Of a stretch of DNA of 51,392 nt, positions 30,832-39,253 are shown piece by piece (the first letter of the stretch is position 1; each line of letters begins with the position of its first letter). The translations under genes and the position numbers were made by a program. This stretch comes from Microbacterium sp. VKM Ac-2923 (GTDB lineage: Bacteria; Actinomycetota; Actinomycetes; Actinomycetales; Microbacteriaceae): assembly GCF_022815605.1 (NCBI RefSeq), contig NZ_JALGRP010000016.1:1-51392 (forward strand), in the 5' to 3' direction. Under the pieces are notes generated by a model, which was given only the letters and a program-made list of their open reading frames with translations, made no database searches and was not told where the DNA came from.

Positions 30832-31346
30832 GCACTGTGCCCCGCCCCGTCGATGAGCTCCTGGCCGCGCTGTACGAGAGTCACGGCCCGGCGTTGCGAC
30901 GCTTCGTGCAGAACCTCACTCGGAACGCGGCGCTGACGGAGGACGTCGTGCAGGAGACGATGGTCCGGGCCTGGCAGCGCCCGCAGGTCCTCGAACGCGA
31001 CGCCGACGCCGCGCGCGCGTGGCTGTTCACCGTCGCCCGCAACCTCGTCATCGACGACGCCCGCTCCGCTCGGAGCCGACGCGAAGTGCCGGCGAAGGAC
31101 GAGGACGGCGGCGGCGCCGTCCCCGATCGCACCGACGCGGTCCTGGACAGCATCCTCGTCGCCGACGCTCTCGCCTCGCTGTCGGTGGAGCATCGTCGGA
31201 TCGTGGTGGACGCGTACTTCCTCGGACACACCGTCCCCGAGATCGCCCGCCGGCACTCCATCCCCGAGGGAACAGCGAAATCCCGATTGCACTACGGACT
31301 GCGCGGACTGCGACTGGCTCTGCAGGAAAGGGGCGTCACCCGATGA
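30828..31346 (+). CDS. ECF RNA polymerase sigma factor
   Basis: A 172-residue sigma-70 family ECF factor. Region 2 (LYESHGPALRRFVQNLTRNA, VVQETMVRAW) and region 4 (LSVEHRRIVVDAYFLGHTVPEIARRHSIPEGTAKSRLH in two pieces) are both complete. The GTG start overlaps a short upstream ORF, and the stop overlaps the anti-sigma ATG (ATGA). Similar to SigK/SigL-type factors that respond to redox or envelope stress. Confidence 0.9.
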   Translation: MSTVPRPVDELLAALYESHGPALRRFVQNLTRNAALTEDVVQETMVRAWQRPQVLERDADAARAWLFTVARNLVIDDARSARSRREVPAKDEDGGGAVPDRTDAVLDSILVADALASLSVEHRRIVVDAYFLGHTVPEIARRHSIPEGTAKSRLHYGLRGLRLALQERGVTR

Positions 31347-32053
31347 ACGACCACCACGGAAGCTCTGCGACGGAGGACGAGTACCGCGACTGGGACGCGT
31401 CCTACGTCCTCGGCGCTCTCCCCGCGGATCAGCGACTCGAGTACGAGCAGCACCTCAGCGGCTGCGCGGCCTGCCGCGCGGCCGTGGCAGAGCTGGCAGG
31501 ACTGCCCGGCATCGTCGGTCGCCTCTCCGTCGAGGACGCTCTCGCCATCAGCGCATCGGACGACGGCGAGGAGGCGCCGCCGTCGATGGTGACGCTGCCC
31601 GCCATCGCCCACCGTGTCCGGACGCGCCGACGTCGGCGCCGGCTGGTGACGTCCCTCGCCGTCGCGGCCGCCGTCACCGCCTCCGTCTTCGGAGGCGTCG
31701 CTCTCGGCACGGGCATCGCGGGCGCTCCCGTGGCGAGCGAGGCGACCCTCGAACCGATGGACCCGATCGCGGCCGATCCCGCTCTCGCTGCGGACATCGA
31801 GGTCGAGGGGAAGCCGTGGGGCACCCGGCTGGAGTGGAGCTGCACTTACAGTGGTGACGCGCCCGCCGACGCGGAGTACGAACTCGTGATCACCCGCACA
31901 GACGGCAGCACGATCACCGTCGCCACCTGGACGGCGGCCGGGCAGCGCGCCGTCGACCTGGCGGCGTCCACGGGCATCGCCCGGTCGGAGATCACCGGTG
32001 TCGACATCAGGGTCCGCGGCACGAACACTCCCCTCGTCCGCACCGACACCTGA
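31343..32053 (+). CDS. Membrane anti-sigma factor with zinc motif
   Basis: 236 residues. The N-terminal ZAS-type motif HLSGCAAC (His37, Cys41, Cys44) lies in a helical domain. An Arg-rich stop-transfer sequence, one membrane helix at about residues 101-122 and an extracytoplasmic RskA-like domain follow. ATGA overlap with the sigma gene marks a cognate pair. The zinc-binding Cys suggest that redox state releases the sigma factor. Confidence 0.88.
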   Translation: MNDHHGSSATEDEYRDWDASYVLGALPADQRLEYEQHLSGCAACRAAVAELAGLPGIVGRLSVEDALAISASDDGEEAPPSMVTLPAIAHRVRTRRRRRRLVTSLAVAAAVTASVFGGVALGTGIAGAPVASEATLEPMDPIAADPALAADIEVEGKPWGTRLEWSCTYSGDAPADAEYELVITRTDGSTITVATWTAAGQRAVDLAASTGIARSEITGVDIRVRGTNTPLVRTDT

Positions 32054-32121
32054 GACACCATCCACCCGCAGGAGACACCGACACTGCCCGCGGTGCCGCG
32101 GACACCGGACAGGAGCAGACC

Positions 32122-32580
32122 ATGAGCACCGAGACCACACCGCTGCACATCACCCGCGAGGGCCCGAGAAGCTTCATCGGCCGCAACGCGCGAGGAGCCG
32201 AGGTCCGCATCGGCGGGTCGGACGCCGACGGCGTGTTCTCGCCCGGCGAGCTGCTGCACCTCGCCCTCGCCGCCTGCGGCATGCTCTCCTCGGACCACCT
32301 CCTCGCCAGCCGACTCGGAGCCGACTTCGAAGCGACCACCGACATCACCGCGACCAAGCCCGAGAACGAGGACCGCTACGACTCCATCACCGCCGTGATC
32401 CGCGCCGACCTGTCGGCGCTCGATCCCGAGCGGATCGCCTCACTGTCCGAACGCACCCACCGGGCCGTGGATCGCCAGTGCACCGTCGGCCACACGCTCG
32501 AGCACGGCGCGGCGTACACCGTCGACATCGTGGACGACCAGGCCGCTCCCGTCAGCGGTCCGCGGACCGGGACCGTCTGA
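32122..32580 (+). CDS. OsmC/Ohr-family peroxidase
   Basis: A 152-residue OsmC-type thiol peroxidase with the two conserved Cys, Cys52 in LALAACGMLSSDHLL and Cys120 in RQCTVGHTLEHG. It is expected to reduce organic hydroperoxides in the cytoplasm. It is 68 bp downstream of the anti-sigma gene in the same direction, so it is a plausible regulon member. Confidence 0.88.
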   Translation: MSTETTPLHITREGPRSFIGRNARGAEVRIGGSDADGVFSPGELLHLALAACGMLSSDHLLASRLGADFEATTDITATKPENEDRYDSITAVIRADLSALDPERIASLSERTHRAVDRQCTVGHTLEHGAAYTVDIVDDQAAPVSGPRTGTV

Positions 32581-32646
32581 GATCAGCGCCTCATCGGTCA
32601 CGACGACCGGTGCCGACCGAGCCGCGGACGTCTCCCTTCAGTGCCG

Positions 32647-33213
32647 TCAGTCTGCGATTCGCCGACCGGATCCGAGACGATTCGCGAGGCGGAGCGCGTT
32701 CACGGAGCGGAGGTGCTGGTCGGCGCGGTGACGTCCGTTGGCCGGTGAGGGGTGCGGTGCCGCGAGTACGGGGACGACACGGGGATCATCGTGCAGGGTC
32801 AGATAGCGCATGACCCCGTCGAGCGCCACGGTCCCGTAGGTGACGACGGCGCCGAGCGCGGGCAGCAGCTCCAGCAGCTCACCGAGCGCGAGCCGACCCT
32901 CCTCGATGTCCGCGGGGCCGACGCGGCCAGGGATCTCCCACGGGATGAGGTTCCATCGGAGGTAGTGGTCGCGGGAGAGTCCGGACTCGATTCGGGCCGC
33001 CCGGAACGCGGCGGCGGTGGGCCCGAGGTTGTCCTCACTGCAGACGGCAGCGGATCCCGCGGCGATCGTCCGAGGGCCGGGTGACTGCATCAGCACCAGG
33101 ACGCGACTGGCGGTGCCGCCGGAGCAGGGATCGAAGCCCGGAACGAAGCGTCCGGTCGCGTCCGCGGTACTCCGCCAGGTCTCGGCGAGGGCGTTCAGGG
33201 TTCCGACATCCAC
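32647..33213 (-). CDS. Uracil-DNA glycosylase superfamily protein
   Basis: A 188-residue protein of the UDG superfamily. The N-terminal DPCSGG and LVLMQSPGPRT fill the water-activating motif region, NLIPWEIPG follows, and the C-terminal AAPHPSPANG is the His-containing DNA-intercalation motif. The motif 1 sequence is atypical, so family assignment is clearer than activity. Minus strand, convergent with the OsmC gene and 18 bp from the TDT transporter upstream. Confidence 0.75.
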   Translation of the reverse strand: MDVGTLNALAETWRSTADATGRFVPGFDPCSGGTASRVLVLMQSPGPRTIAAGSAAVCSEDNLGPTAAAFRAARIESGLSRDHYLRWNLIPWEIPGRVGPADIEEGRLALGELLELLPALGAVVTYGTVALDGVMRYLTLHDDPRVVPVLAAPHPSPANGRHRADQHLRSVNALRLANRLGSGRRIAD

Positions 33214-33231
33214 GATGGTCCTCGATCCCGG

Positions 33232-34392
33232 TCAGGCCGGCCGCGGTGGTGCGAGCAGGGTTCCGCGGATCACGGAACCGTGGAACGTGCGGGCGGCGAC
33301 GAAGATCCACGCGGCGACCAGGCCGACGTAGTAGAGCACCGCGAGGCCGGCGACAACCGTGAGACCGGAGTGCAGGGCGAGGCCGTTCAGTCCGGTGACG
33401 CAGGTGCCGACGGGGAACGTGAACGACCACCACGTCAGGCTGAACGGCAGGTGCTCCTTCGCGGTGCGGAGGGTGATCGCGAGGGCGATGACGGTCCAGA
33501 GCAGTGCGAAGCCGAGCATCGCGAAGCCGTACACCAGAGCCACGACCAGCAGCGCACGCGCCATGCCGGCGTCCACGACGGTGGGCGCGTTCGAGGCGAG
33601 CAGATTCACAGCGGTGATCGACTGTCCGACCGGACCGAGGACGATCCACAGCGTCGGCACCATCCCCGCCGCTCCGACCTTGTGCTGCGCGAGCCGGTTC
33701 CAGATCAGGGTGATCACCACCAGCGACGCGACCAGGCTGAGGCCGAAGAAGCCGTAGCAGGACCACAGGAGCGTCTCCCGCGCTTGCCCGGCGGGCGCGT
33801 ACGGCAGCAGCAGTGCGCCGGTGGAAGCGGACACCATCGGCGGAACGATCGGCATCAGCCAGCCGCCGAACGCCGAATCGGGCTTGTTCTCATGCCGGGT
33901 GAACGCGAGGTAGGGCACCAGGACCGCCGTCACCAGCCCGCCGAGAGTCCCCGCACCCCAGAGCACCCAGTCGATGGTGACAGCGGCCGGCAGGCCGATC
34001 CAGTCCTTGCCGAGGAGGAGGGTCCCCGCGCCGACAGTGAGGAACGCCATGGGCGGCGCGCCGTAGAAGTGCGAGAGCACGGGATTCAGGTGGTGCCTCA
34101 CCGCTGTACCGCGGTAGCGGACCCAGTGCAGCCCGGTCGCGACCGTCAGCGCGACGAGCAGCAGCGCGGCGATCGCCCAGACGACGGTGGCCCCGGTGCG
34201 GAGTCCGGGGAACTGGAGTGGCAGGGACGCGGCGGCGACCGCGACGATGCCGGTGCCCATGATCGACGCGAACCAGTTCGGCGTCAGGTTCGACACGATC
34301 AGTCCCGGATGCTCCAACTCCCGGAACAAGCGCCTCGACCGCGGAGGATGCCCGATCGAGGAAGATGCGCGGGCGGGGGAGAAAGTTGTCAT
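33232..34392 (-). CDS. TDT/SLAC1-family transporter (TehA-like)
   Basis: A 386-residue protein with about ten membrane helices in the tellurite-resistance/dicarboxylate transporter fold. The signature NLTPNWFASIMGTGIVAVA comes early, and SLTWWSFTFPVGTC comes late. Members include sulfite exporters, C4-dicarboxylate carriers and anion channels. The start at 34392 is uncertain because the GGAGG is adjacent to the ATG; a longer frame to 34752 overlaps the divergent LysR gene and is rejected. Confidence 0.82.
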   Translation of the reverse strand: MTTFSPARASSSIGHPPRSRRLFRELEHPGLIVSNLTPNWFASIMGTGIVAVAAASLPLQFPGLRTGATVVWAIAALLLVALTVATGLHWVRYRGTAVRHHLNPVLSHFYGAPPMAFLTVGAGTLLLGKDWIGLPAAVTIDWVLWGAGTLGGLVTAVLVPYLAFTRHENKPDSAFGGWLMPIVPPMVSASTGALLLPYAPAGQARETLLWSCYGFFGLSLVASLVVITLIWNRLAQHKVGAAGMVPTLWIVLGPVGQSITAVNLLASNAPTVVDAGMARALLVVALVYGFAMLGFALLWTVIALAITLRTAKEHLPFSLTWWSFTFPVGTCVTGLNGLALHSGLTVVAGLAVLYYVGLVAAWIFVAARTFHGSVIRGTLLAPPRPA

Positions 34393-34461
34393 GCCTCCAG
34401 CCTGAGCATCGCCGGCACCAGCCGATACAGCGATCGTCTTGGCGGGGCACAATGAGGGCTT

Positions 34462-35367
34462 GTGGCGACGCGGCGATTGACGGACCGGATCCTGGATCTC
34501 GACACGCTGGAGGTGCTCGAACGCATCGCCGAGGCGGGCTCGCTCTCCCGCGCCGCCGAAGACCTCGGCGTCACCCAGCAGGCCGTCTCGGCGCGTCTGC
34601 GGGTCGCGGAGCGCGCCATCGGGCAGCCGCTCGTGCGCCGCTCTCCGACCGGGTCCCTGATGACCGACGCGGGCCGGCTCGTGCTCGAGCTGGCCGGCCC
34701 GGTCCTCGAGGCGTCCCGCCGCCTCGAGGCGGGCGCGGCAGCACTGCGACAACCGACCGGCTCACTGGTCCTCGCGGCGTCGCAGACCATCGCCGAACTG
34801 CTGCTCCCACGCTGGCTCCTCGAATTCCGACAGCGCACACCCGAGGTGAGTGTGCAGCTGATCGCCGGCAATTCAGCCACGGTCACAGAGCTCGTGAGAT
34901 CCGGTGCCGCGCAACTCGGATTCGTCGAGACACCAGCGTCCACGGCCACGCTCTCCTCTCACGTGGTCACGGAGGACGAACTCGCTGTCGTCGTGGCACC
35001 CGACCACCCCTGGGCACGCGCGGCGAGTATCAGCGCCGAGGACTTGGCCGGCACCGCACTGCTGACACGAGAGGAAGGCTCCGGCACCCGGACGACCCTC
35101 GAAGCATGGCTCCACGACGCCGGGCTCGCACCCACGACTCCCGCCGCGATCCTGGAGACGACGGCGATCATCCGAGCGAACGCCCGCGCCGGCATCGCGC
35201 CCGCCGTCATGAGCATCCTCACCGTCGAAGCAGATCTCGCCGCGCGCTCACTGATACGAGTGCCCCTCCGCGGACCAGCACTCGTGCGACCTCTCCGCGC
35301 CATCTGGTCCGATCGCATCGGGTCGTCCGCGGCGGCGTTCCTGGAGATCGCGCACGAGATGCGCTGA
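34462..35367 (+). CDS. LysR-family transcriptional regulator
   Basis: A 301-residue LysR protein with an N-terminal winged helix (LEVLERIAEAGSLSRAAEDL, GVTQQAVSARLRVAER). The periplasmic-binding-like effector domain has the HPWARAASISAEDLAG block. It is divergent from the TDT transporter with about 70 bp between starts, the usual arrangement for control of the neighbour. GTG start. Confidence 0.9.
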   Translation: MATRRLTDRILDLDTLEVLERIAEAGSLSRAAEDLGVTQQAVSARLRVAERAIGQPLVRRSPTGSLMTDAGRLVLELAGPVLEASRRLEAGAAALRQPTGSLVLAASQTIAELLLPRWLLEFRQRTPEVSVQLIAGNSATVTELVRSGAAQLGFVETPASTATLSSHVVTEDELAVVVAPDHPWARAASISAEDLAGTALLTREEGSGTRTTLEAWLHDAGLAPTTPAAILETTAIIRANARAGIAPAVMSILTVEADLAARSLIRVPLRGPALVRPLRAIWSDRIGSSAAAFLEIAHEMR

Positions 35368-35420
35368 CCGGTGCACGGCTCGTCGCAACGCCGATCACGC
35401 CAGCGGCCGTGTCTGCTCGA

Positions 35421-35632
35421 GCTGGAAGGCGGTTTTCCGCCTTAGCAACCGGAGGGCGCAGTGCAACCCGCAGGGCGAGGGGGGAGAGAGTTTCGGCGCG
35501 AAATAAGGGAGCGCAGCGACCGCGTGCTGAAAGTCTCGGAGGAGTCGGTGGCGCAGCCACTTGAACGGAGCCCGTAGGTAGCTACGACCGCAGCGAAGCG
35601 GAGGGAGCCGCCGAAGGCTTCACGGCAAAAAA
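35421..35632 (-). promoter_or_regulatory. Element A2, partner of A1
   Basis: It shares with A1 the blocks GCAACCC...GAGGGCG, TTCGGCGCGA, AGGGAGCGCAGCGACCGCGTG, CTCGGAGGAG and GCCGAAGGCTTC...GGCAAAAA. The left terminal repeat of A1 is missing. No minus-strand leading-region gene now lies directly downstream; the stress cassette does. Confidence 0.55.
35426..35443 (+). terminator. Hairpin after LysR
   Basis: The perfect stem AAGGCGG-TTTT-CCGCCTT lies about 60 bp past the LysR stop, inside the left part of element A2. Confidence 0.6.
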
Positions 35633-35752
35633 GGGTGTGAGCCCGCAGGGCGACCAACGGCGGCCGGCGCAGCCGGTCGACCTCCGGGCGTCGCTCCGTC
35701 GACGCTGCGCGGGCGGAGCTCGCGCCCCGCCGCCGGCGGAACATCGGGGAGT

Positions 35753-35772
35753 GTGAGGGGGTCGCCCCTCAC
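35753..35772. terminator. Module terminator T2
   Basis: GTGAGGGG-GTCG-CCCCTCAC ends the ParB-like/35808 operon on the minus strand. The same hairpin recurs at 39204. Confidence 0.7.
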
Positions 35773-35807
35773 GGGCCGGCCCGGTCCGGGGCGGCCCGCG
35801 CCCGCGC

Positions 35808-36230
35808 TCAGAGGGTGAGGGTGTGCAGGATCAGGACGGTGGAGCCGATGGGCTTTCCGAAGTCGGTGTAGTCGAGGGTTTCGCGGCGGTTGCTGATGAG
35901 GTCCAGGGCCACCAGCTCCTCCTCGGACTCATCGCTCATGCCGCCCGGGTCGTCCTCCCACTCGCGGAGGGTCTGACGATCGGCGTCGAGGACTCTCCAC
36001 AGCCCCCAGACGTGGGCGACGGGGCCGGTCGTCTCGTACTTGAACACGAGGGCGGTAGCGGTGGGCCAGGCGTGCGCGGCCGCGGCGACGATCAGCGCTC
36101 GCGCGGCCGCGGCGATCGCGTCGAGGTCGCCGGTCGCGGTGGCGGCGGCGACGGCGGCTTGCGCATCGCGCAGCGCCGGGGTGTGTCCCCACACGTCGAC
36201 GTCGACGGCGGGTGTCGTGGTGGTGGTCAT
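35808..36230 (-). CDS. Hypothetical leading-region protein
   Basis: A 140-residue protein with an Ala-rich helical N-terminal half (LRDAQAAVAAATATGDLDAI). An acidic C-terminal domain contains ATALVFKYETTGPVAHVWGL and REWEDDPGG. No known family. It is the second gene of the operon headed by the ParB-like protein and ends at terminator T2. A perfect 12-bp hairpin (36265-36292) separates the two genes. Confidence 0.6.
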   Translation of the reverse strand: MTTTTTPAVDVDVWGHTPALRDAQAAVAAATATGDLDAIAAAARALIVAAAAHAWPTATALVFKYETTGPVAHVWGLWRVLDADRQTLREWEDDPGGMSDESEEELVALDLISNRRETLDYTDFGKPIGSTVLILHTLTL

Positions 36231-36264
36231 GGCGGGCCTTTCTGCAGGAGTCGGGAGCGGGGGT

Positions 36265-36292
36265 GCGGGGACCGGCGGATGCCGGTCCCCGC
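36265..36292. other. Intercistronic hairpin
   Basis: The perfect 12-bp stem GCGGGGACCGGC-GGAT-GCCGGTCCCCGC lies between the ParB-like gene and the 36230 gene. No T-run; likely an RNA-processing or attenuation structure. Confidence 0.65.
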
Positions 36293-36299
36293 GGAGCGG

Positions 36300-37697
36300 C
36301 TAGCTGATCCCGGCGGCGTTAGCCGGGGTGCTCTCGCCCGTGACGACCTGCTCGACCGGGGAGAGCGCGTACTCCCACGCAGCGAGCTGGCGGAAGTGGG
36401 CGGCGGCGCGCTCGTCACCGCGTCGCCACGACTCCTTGCTCGTGTTCGCCTCCTGACCTCCGAGCACGACGGCCAGCGCGACCAGCCGGGCCTTCGCCGG
36501 GTTCGCCTCGACCAGCGCGGCGAGAGCGTCGGTGCGGTAGCCGGAGGGGCGGTCGATGCCGAGCAGCGTGTGGGCGAGGTCGCTGCCGTTGCTCATCCCC
36601 GACGACACCGCAAACCGGTGCGCGGTGAGCCCGAGAGCGATCACCCGATCCGCATCCTTCGGAAGCGTCTTGCGGCTGAGGAACGTGGCGATCCACTGGC
36701 GGCGGACCGTCTCGGCGGCAGTCCACGCCTTGTTGTTGGCGATGAGCACCTTCCGCTCGGCGGACTTCTCGACGCGCTCCTCCTCCGCCTCCTCGGGGGT
36801 GAGCGCCGCGGCGGGCACGTCGCCGCGGTAGGCGTAGGTGAATCCGGCCTCCGTGGGCTCCTGCACGAAGTGGGTCACGTCGATGTCGCCGTTCCAGCGG
36901 GTGTCGATGAGAGCCCCGCGAACCGGGATCGCGGCGATGTGCTCGGCGGTGACCTGCTCCCCGTCGGCGGTGCGGAGCTTGCGGAGGGCGACCCACGGGC
37001 TGCCCTCGCCGTAGGCGTCGGAGCGGGTGAGCACCTGGAAGCCGTTCGCGATCTGCTCCTGCTCGACGGCGGCGAGGCGTGCCTTCTCCGCGGCGTCCTC
37101 GCGGAGGCTCTGCGCGGTGTGCTCGAACTGGGTCGGGTCGTTGGTCGCGACCTCGATCAGGTGGGCGCGGGCGTCGGCGTCGTCCTCGAACTCCAACAGC
37201 ACCGCGGCCTGGTCGAGAGTCAGCTCGTGCTCGTGGAGAACGGACGTGACGGTCGCGGACTCCGCGACGGCGAGGCCCTTCTTCACCGCGTCGGTCTTGG
37301 TTCCGGTGCGCTTGGCGATCTGCGAGGCGGTGATGCCCTCGAACGCGAGCTGCGCCCAGGCGGCGGTGCGATCCGCGGTGCTGAGTTCGGCGCGCTGGTC
37401 GTTCTCGATGATCTGCTGAATGATCCGGTCCGCGGTGGTGTCGTCGCCCTCCACGACGTAGACGGGGACCGTGGCGACTCCGGCCTCGCGTGCGGCGAGG
37501 GTGCGGCGCTGGCCTGCGCGGACGATGACGTTTCCGTGCTCGTCGCGGCGGGCAAGGATCGGGGTGATGACGCCGTTCTCGCGGATCGACGCGACGAAAT
37601 CGCGTGTCACGGGGGCGCTGGTGCGCACGTTCGCCTCGATGACGAGGGTGGTCGGGTCGATGTGCTGAACGGTCCCGGTTCCGGTGGTGATAGTCAC
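36300..37697 (-). CDS. ParB/RepB/Spo0J-like protein of the leading region
   Basis: 465 residues. The N-terminal ParB domain (IDPTTLVIEANVR, then FVASIRENGVITPILARRDE, VRAGQRRTLAAREAG) is followed by an HTH region (FEGITASQIAKRTGTKTDAVKKG in two pieces) and a long C-terminal domain. The GTG at 37697 has AAGGAG 8 bases upstream. It is not beside parA, which has its own small partner. Large ParB-like proteins of this kind (e.g. YubM) are typical of conjugative leading regions. It lies directly downstream of element M1. Confidence 0.8.
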   Translation of the reverse strand: MTITTGTGTVQHIDPTTLVIEANVRTSAPVTRDFVASIRENGVITPILARRDEHGNVIVRAGQRRTLAAREAGVATVPVYVVEGDDTTADRIIQQIIENDQRAELSTADRTAAWAQLAFEGITASQIAKRTGTKTDAVKKGLAVAESATVTSVLHEHELTLDQAAVLLEFEDDADARAHLIEVATNDPTQFEHTAQSLREDAAEKARLAAVEQEQIANGFQVLTRSDAYGEGSPWVALRKLRTADGEQVTAEHIAAIPVRGALIDTRWNGDIDVTHFVQEPTEAGFTYAYRGDVPAAALTPEEAEEERVEKSAERKVLIANNKAWTAAETVRRQWIATFLSRKTLPKDADRVIALGLTAHRFAVSSGMSNGSDLAHTLLGIDRPSGYRTDALAALVEANPAKARLVALAVVLGGQEANTSKESWRRGDERAAAHFRQLAAWEYALSPVEQVVTGESTPANAAGIS

Positions 37698-37781
37698 GAT
37701 GGTTTCTCCTTGATCGGTGTGCGACCATTGAGGCGACGGGTTCCGTGGTGCTTCATTCACTACGGGGCTTTTGTCGTCTTC

Positions 37782-37950
37782 CTGATCGTTTTTCTTTGCC
37801 TCTCCGGCGAGTGAAAACCAATTGAGTGGAGTCGGCGGAGTGACGCCGATCACGGGCGAAATAAGCCCGCAGGGCGCGTCCGGGATCGGTGGCACGTAGC
37901 CGATGGAGCGAGATAGGTTGAAACCGCGGAGAGGTGAAGAAAACGGGGAA
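37782..37950 (-). promoter_or_regulatory. Element M1: repeated hairpin element upstream of ParB-like operon
   Basis: One of three highly similar copies (others 38947, 40673). Core 37799-37934: outer arms CCTCTCC / GGAGAGG. Middle arms begin CGGCGGAGTGACGCCGATC and pair imperfectly with a GATCGG...CGTAGCCG strand. The apical stem is CGGGC-GAAATAA-GCCCG. The A-rich strand GGCAAAGAAAAACGATCAG leads from the element toward the minus-strand gene. Confidence 0.6.
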
Positions 37951-38042
37951 TCCTGCCGCGTAGCGGCACCTCACCGGCGGTGCTCCGTCACCGCTGCGCG
38001 GGCGGAGCTCGCGCCCCGCCGAAGGTGGAACACCGGGGAGCG

Positions 38043-38082
38043 CGAGGGGGTCGCCCCTCGTGGCCGGCCCGAAGGCCGGCCC
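38043..38082. terminator. Module terminator T3 (double hairpin)
   Basis: CGAGGGG-GTCG-CCCCTCG is followed by GGCCGGCC-CGAA-GGCCGGCC. It ends the minus-strand operon 38926-38096 and abuts the tail block of M1. Confidence 0.7.
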
Positions 38083-38095
38083 CTCCCCCGCTGGG

Positions 38096-38656
38096 TCAGT
38101 TCCAGCTCTCGGTCCAACCCTCGGGCGGGACGACGGCGTGCGGCTCGCCTGCGGCGTGGAGGTAGTACAGGGTGCTGCTGTAGTCGTCGTCTCCGCGGGT
38201 CATGCTCATCTGCTGGTGCTCGGCGTCCGTCTCGGCGGTGCTCCACCTGGTCGACACGTCCACGGCGTACAGGTCGCCGGAGTCGGTGACGAGCTGGCCG
38301 CATGCGGGGCAGCGCAGCGCGGGGTACGTCTCCCCGTCATCGGTCACCGTCTCGACGGTGAGGACGGGGGCCGCGGCCCACACCTGCTGGTGCAAGCTCT
38401 CGATCGTGGCGAGCATCGCGTCTGCGGTCGGGACGGGCGACAGGAACGCGATCAGCGCGGCCGCGTAGTCGCTTCCGTCGTCGGTGACGGGGAACCCGCC
38501 CGGGCATCCCTCCCCGGGCAGGGTCAGGGTGTTGCGGACGTGCGCGAGGATCTCGGCGTCCGTGGCGGCGGCGTCCTCGTCGGACTCCGCGCGGCGGGTG
38601 GTGAGGATGAGGGCGAGCTGTTCGGCGCTCGCGCGGCCGGTATCAGTGCGAGTCAT
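38096..38656 (-). CDS. Hypothetical leading-region protein with a Cys pair
   Basis: 186 residues. The N-terminal helical part (ASAEQLALILTTRRAESDED) is followed by LRCPACGQLV, a single CxxC that could be half of a zinc site, and an acidic C-terminus (TRGDDDYSSTLYYLHAAGEP). GAGAGG lies 8 bases before the ATG. Second gene of the M2 operon, 12 bp after the first. Family unknown. Confidence 0.6.
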   Translation of the reverse strand: MTRTDTGRASAEQLALILTTRRAESDEDAAATDAEILAHVRNTLTLPGEGCPGGFPVTDDGSDYAAALIAFLSPVPTADAMLATIESLHQQVWAAAPVLTVETVTDDGETYPALRCPACGQLVTDSGDLYAVDVSTRWSTAETDAEHQQMSMTRGDDDYSSTLYYLHAAGEPHAVVPPEGWTESWN

Positions 38657-38668
38657 GGTCAGGTCCTC

Positions 38669-38926
38669 TCAGCGGCTCAGGAACGGGGCGACGCGGCGGA
38701 TCGCTGCGCGGCGAGCGTGGGTGACGCAGTGGCGGAACGAGCCGCTGGTGATGCCGTGCAGCTGGTCGGAGTGCCACGCCTCCCAGACGCCGGAGGGACG
38801 ACGGGTGACGAGCACGGAGGGCGTCGTCTTGGGGTCGGTGCCCACGACGCGGATGCTGACCGCGCGAGTGTTGGCGAGCGTGAGATAGGTCTTGGCCGTG
38901 GTCTGCAAGTCGGTGGCGGTCTGCAT
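38669..38926 (-). CDS. Small hypothetical leading-region protein
   Basis: 85 residues from the ATG at 38926 with GGAGC upstream. It reads as a small alpha/beta domain (SIRVVGTDPKTTPSVLVTRR, GVWEAWHSDQLHGITSG) with a basic C-terminus (HARRAAIRR). It begins about 40 nt downstream of element M2, so it is the first gene to be transcribed from it. Longer frames to 39223 run through the repeat and are rejected. Confidence 0.6.
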   Translation of the reverse strand: MQTATDLQTTAKTYLTLANTRAVSIRVVGTDPKTTPSVLVTRRPSGVWEAWHSDQLHGITSGSFRHCVTHARRAAIRRVAPFLSR

Positions 38927-38946
38927 GGTGTGGGTGCTCCCTCTGG

Positions 38947-39123
38947 CTGATCGTTTTTCTTTGCCTCTCCGGCGGGGAAAACCGTTTGAGTGGAGGCGGC
39001 GCAGTGACGCTGATAGCGGGCGAAATAAGCCCGCAGGGCGCGTCCGATAGCGGCGGCACGGAGCCGATGGAGCGAAATAGGTTGAAACCGCGGAGAGGTG
39101 AAGAAAACGCGGAGAATGGGCCG
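38947..39123 (-). promoter_or_regulatory. Element M2: repeated hairpin element
   Basis: Core 38964-39098 has the same outer arms CCTCTCCGGCGG / CCGCGGAGAGG. The middle arm CGGCGCAGTGACGCTGATAG pairs at most positions (roughly 17 of 23) with a downstream GATAGCGGCGGCACGGAGCC strand. The apical stem is GCGGGC-GAAATAA-GCCCGC. Located about 40 nt upstream of the 38926 start. Confidence 0.6.
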
Positions 39124-39203
39124 CATCGCGGCCTCCGATCGGCGGTGCTCCGTCGCCGCTGCGCGAGTGCAGCTCGCGCCCCGGAACGGGACATCCGGGG
39201 AGT

Positions 39204-39245
39204 GTGAGGGGGTCGCCCCTCACGGGCCGGCCCGGGGGCCGGCCC
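39204..39245. terminator. Module terminator T4 (double hairpin)
   Basis: GTGAGGGG-GTCG-CCCCTCAC is followed by GGGCCGGCCC-GG-GGGCCGGCCC. It ends the minus-strand operon 40654-39254. Confidence 0.7.
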
Positions 39246-39253
39246 TCGCCTGC

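Noticed and set aside
35823..37814. 663-codon plus-strand frame
   Set aside because: Antisense of the ParB-like and 35808 genes; no ribosome site, low-complexity Gly/Val/Arg composition, no domain.
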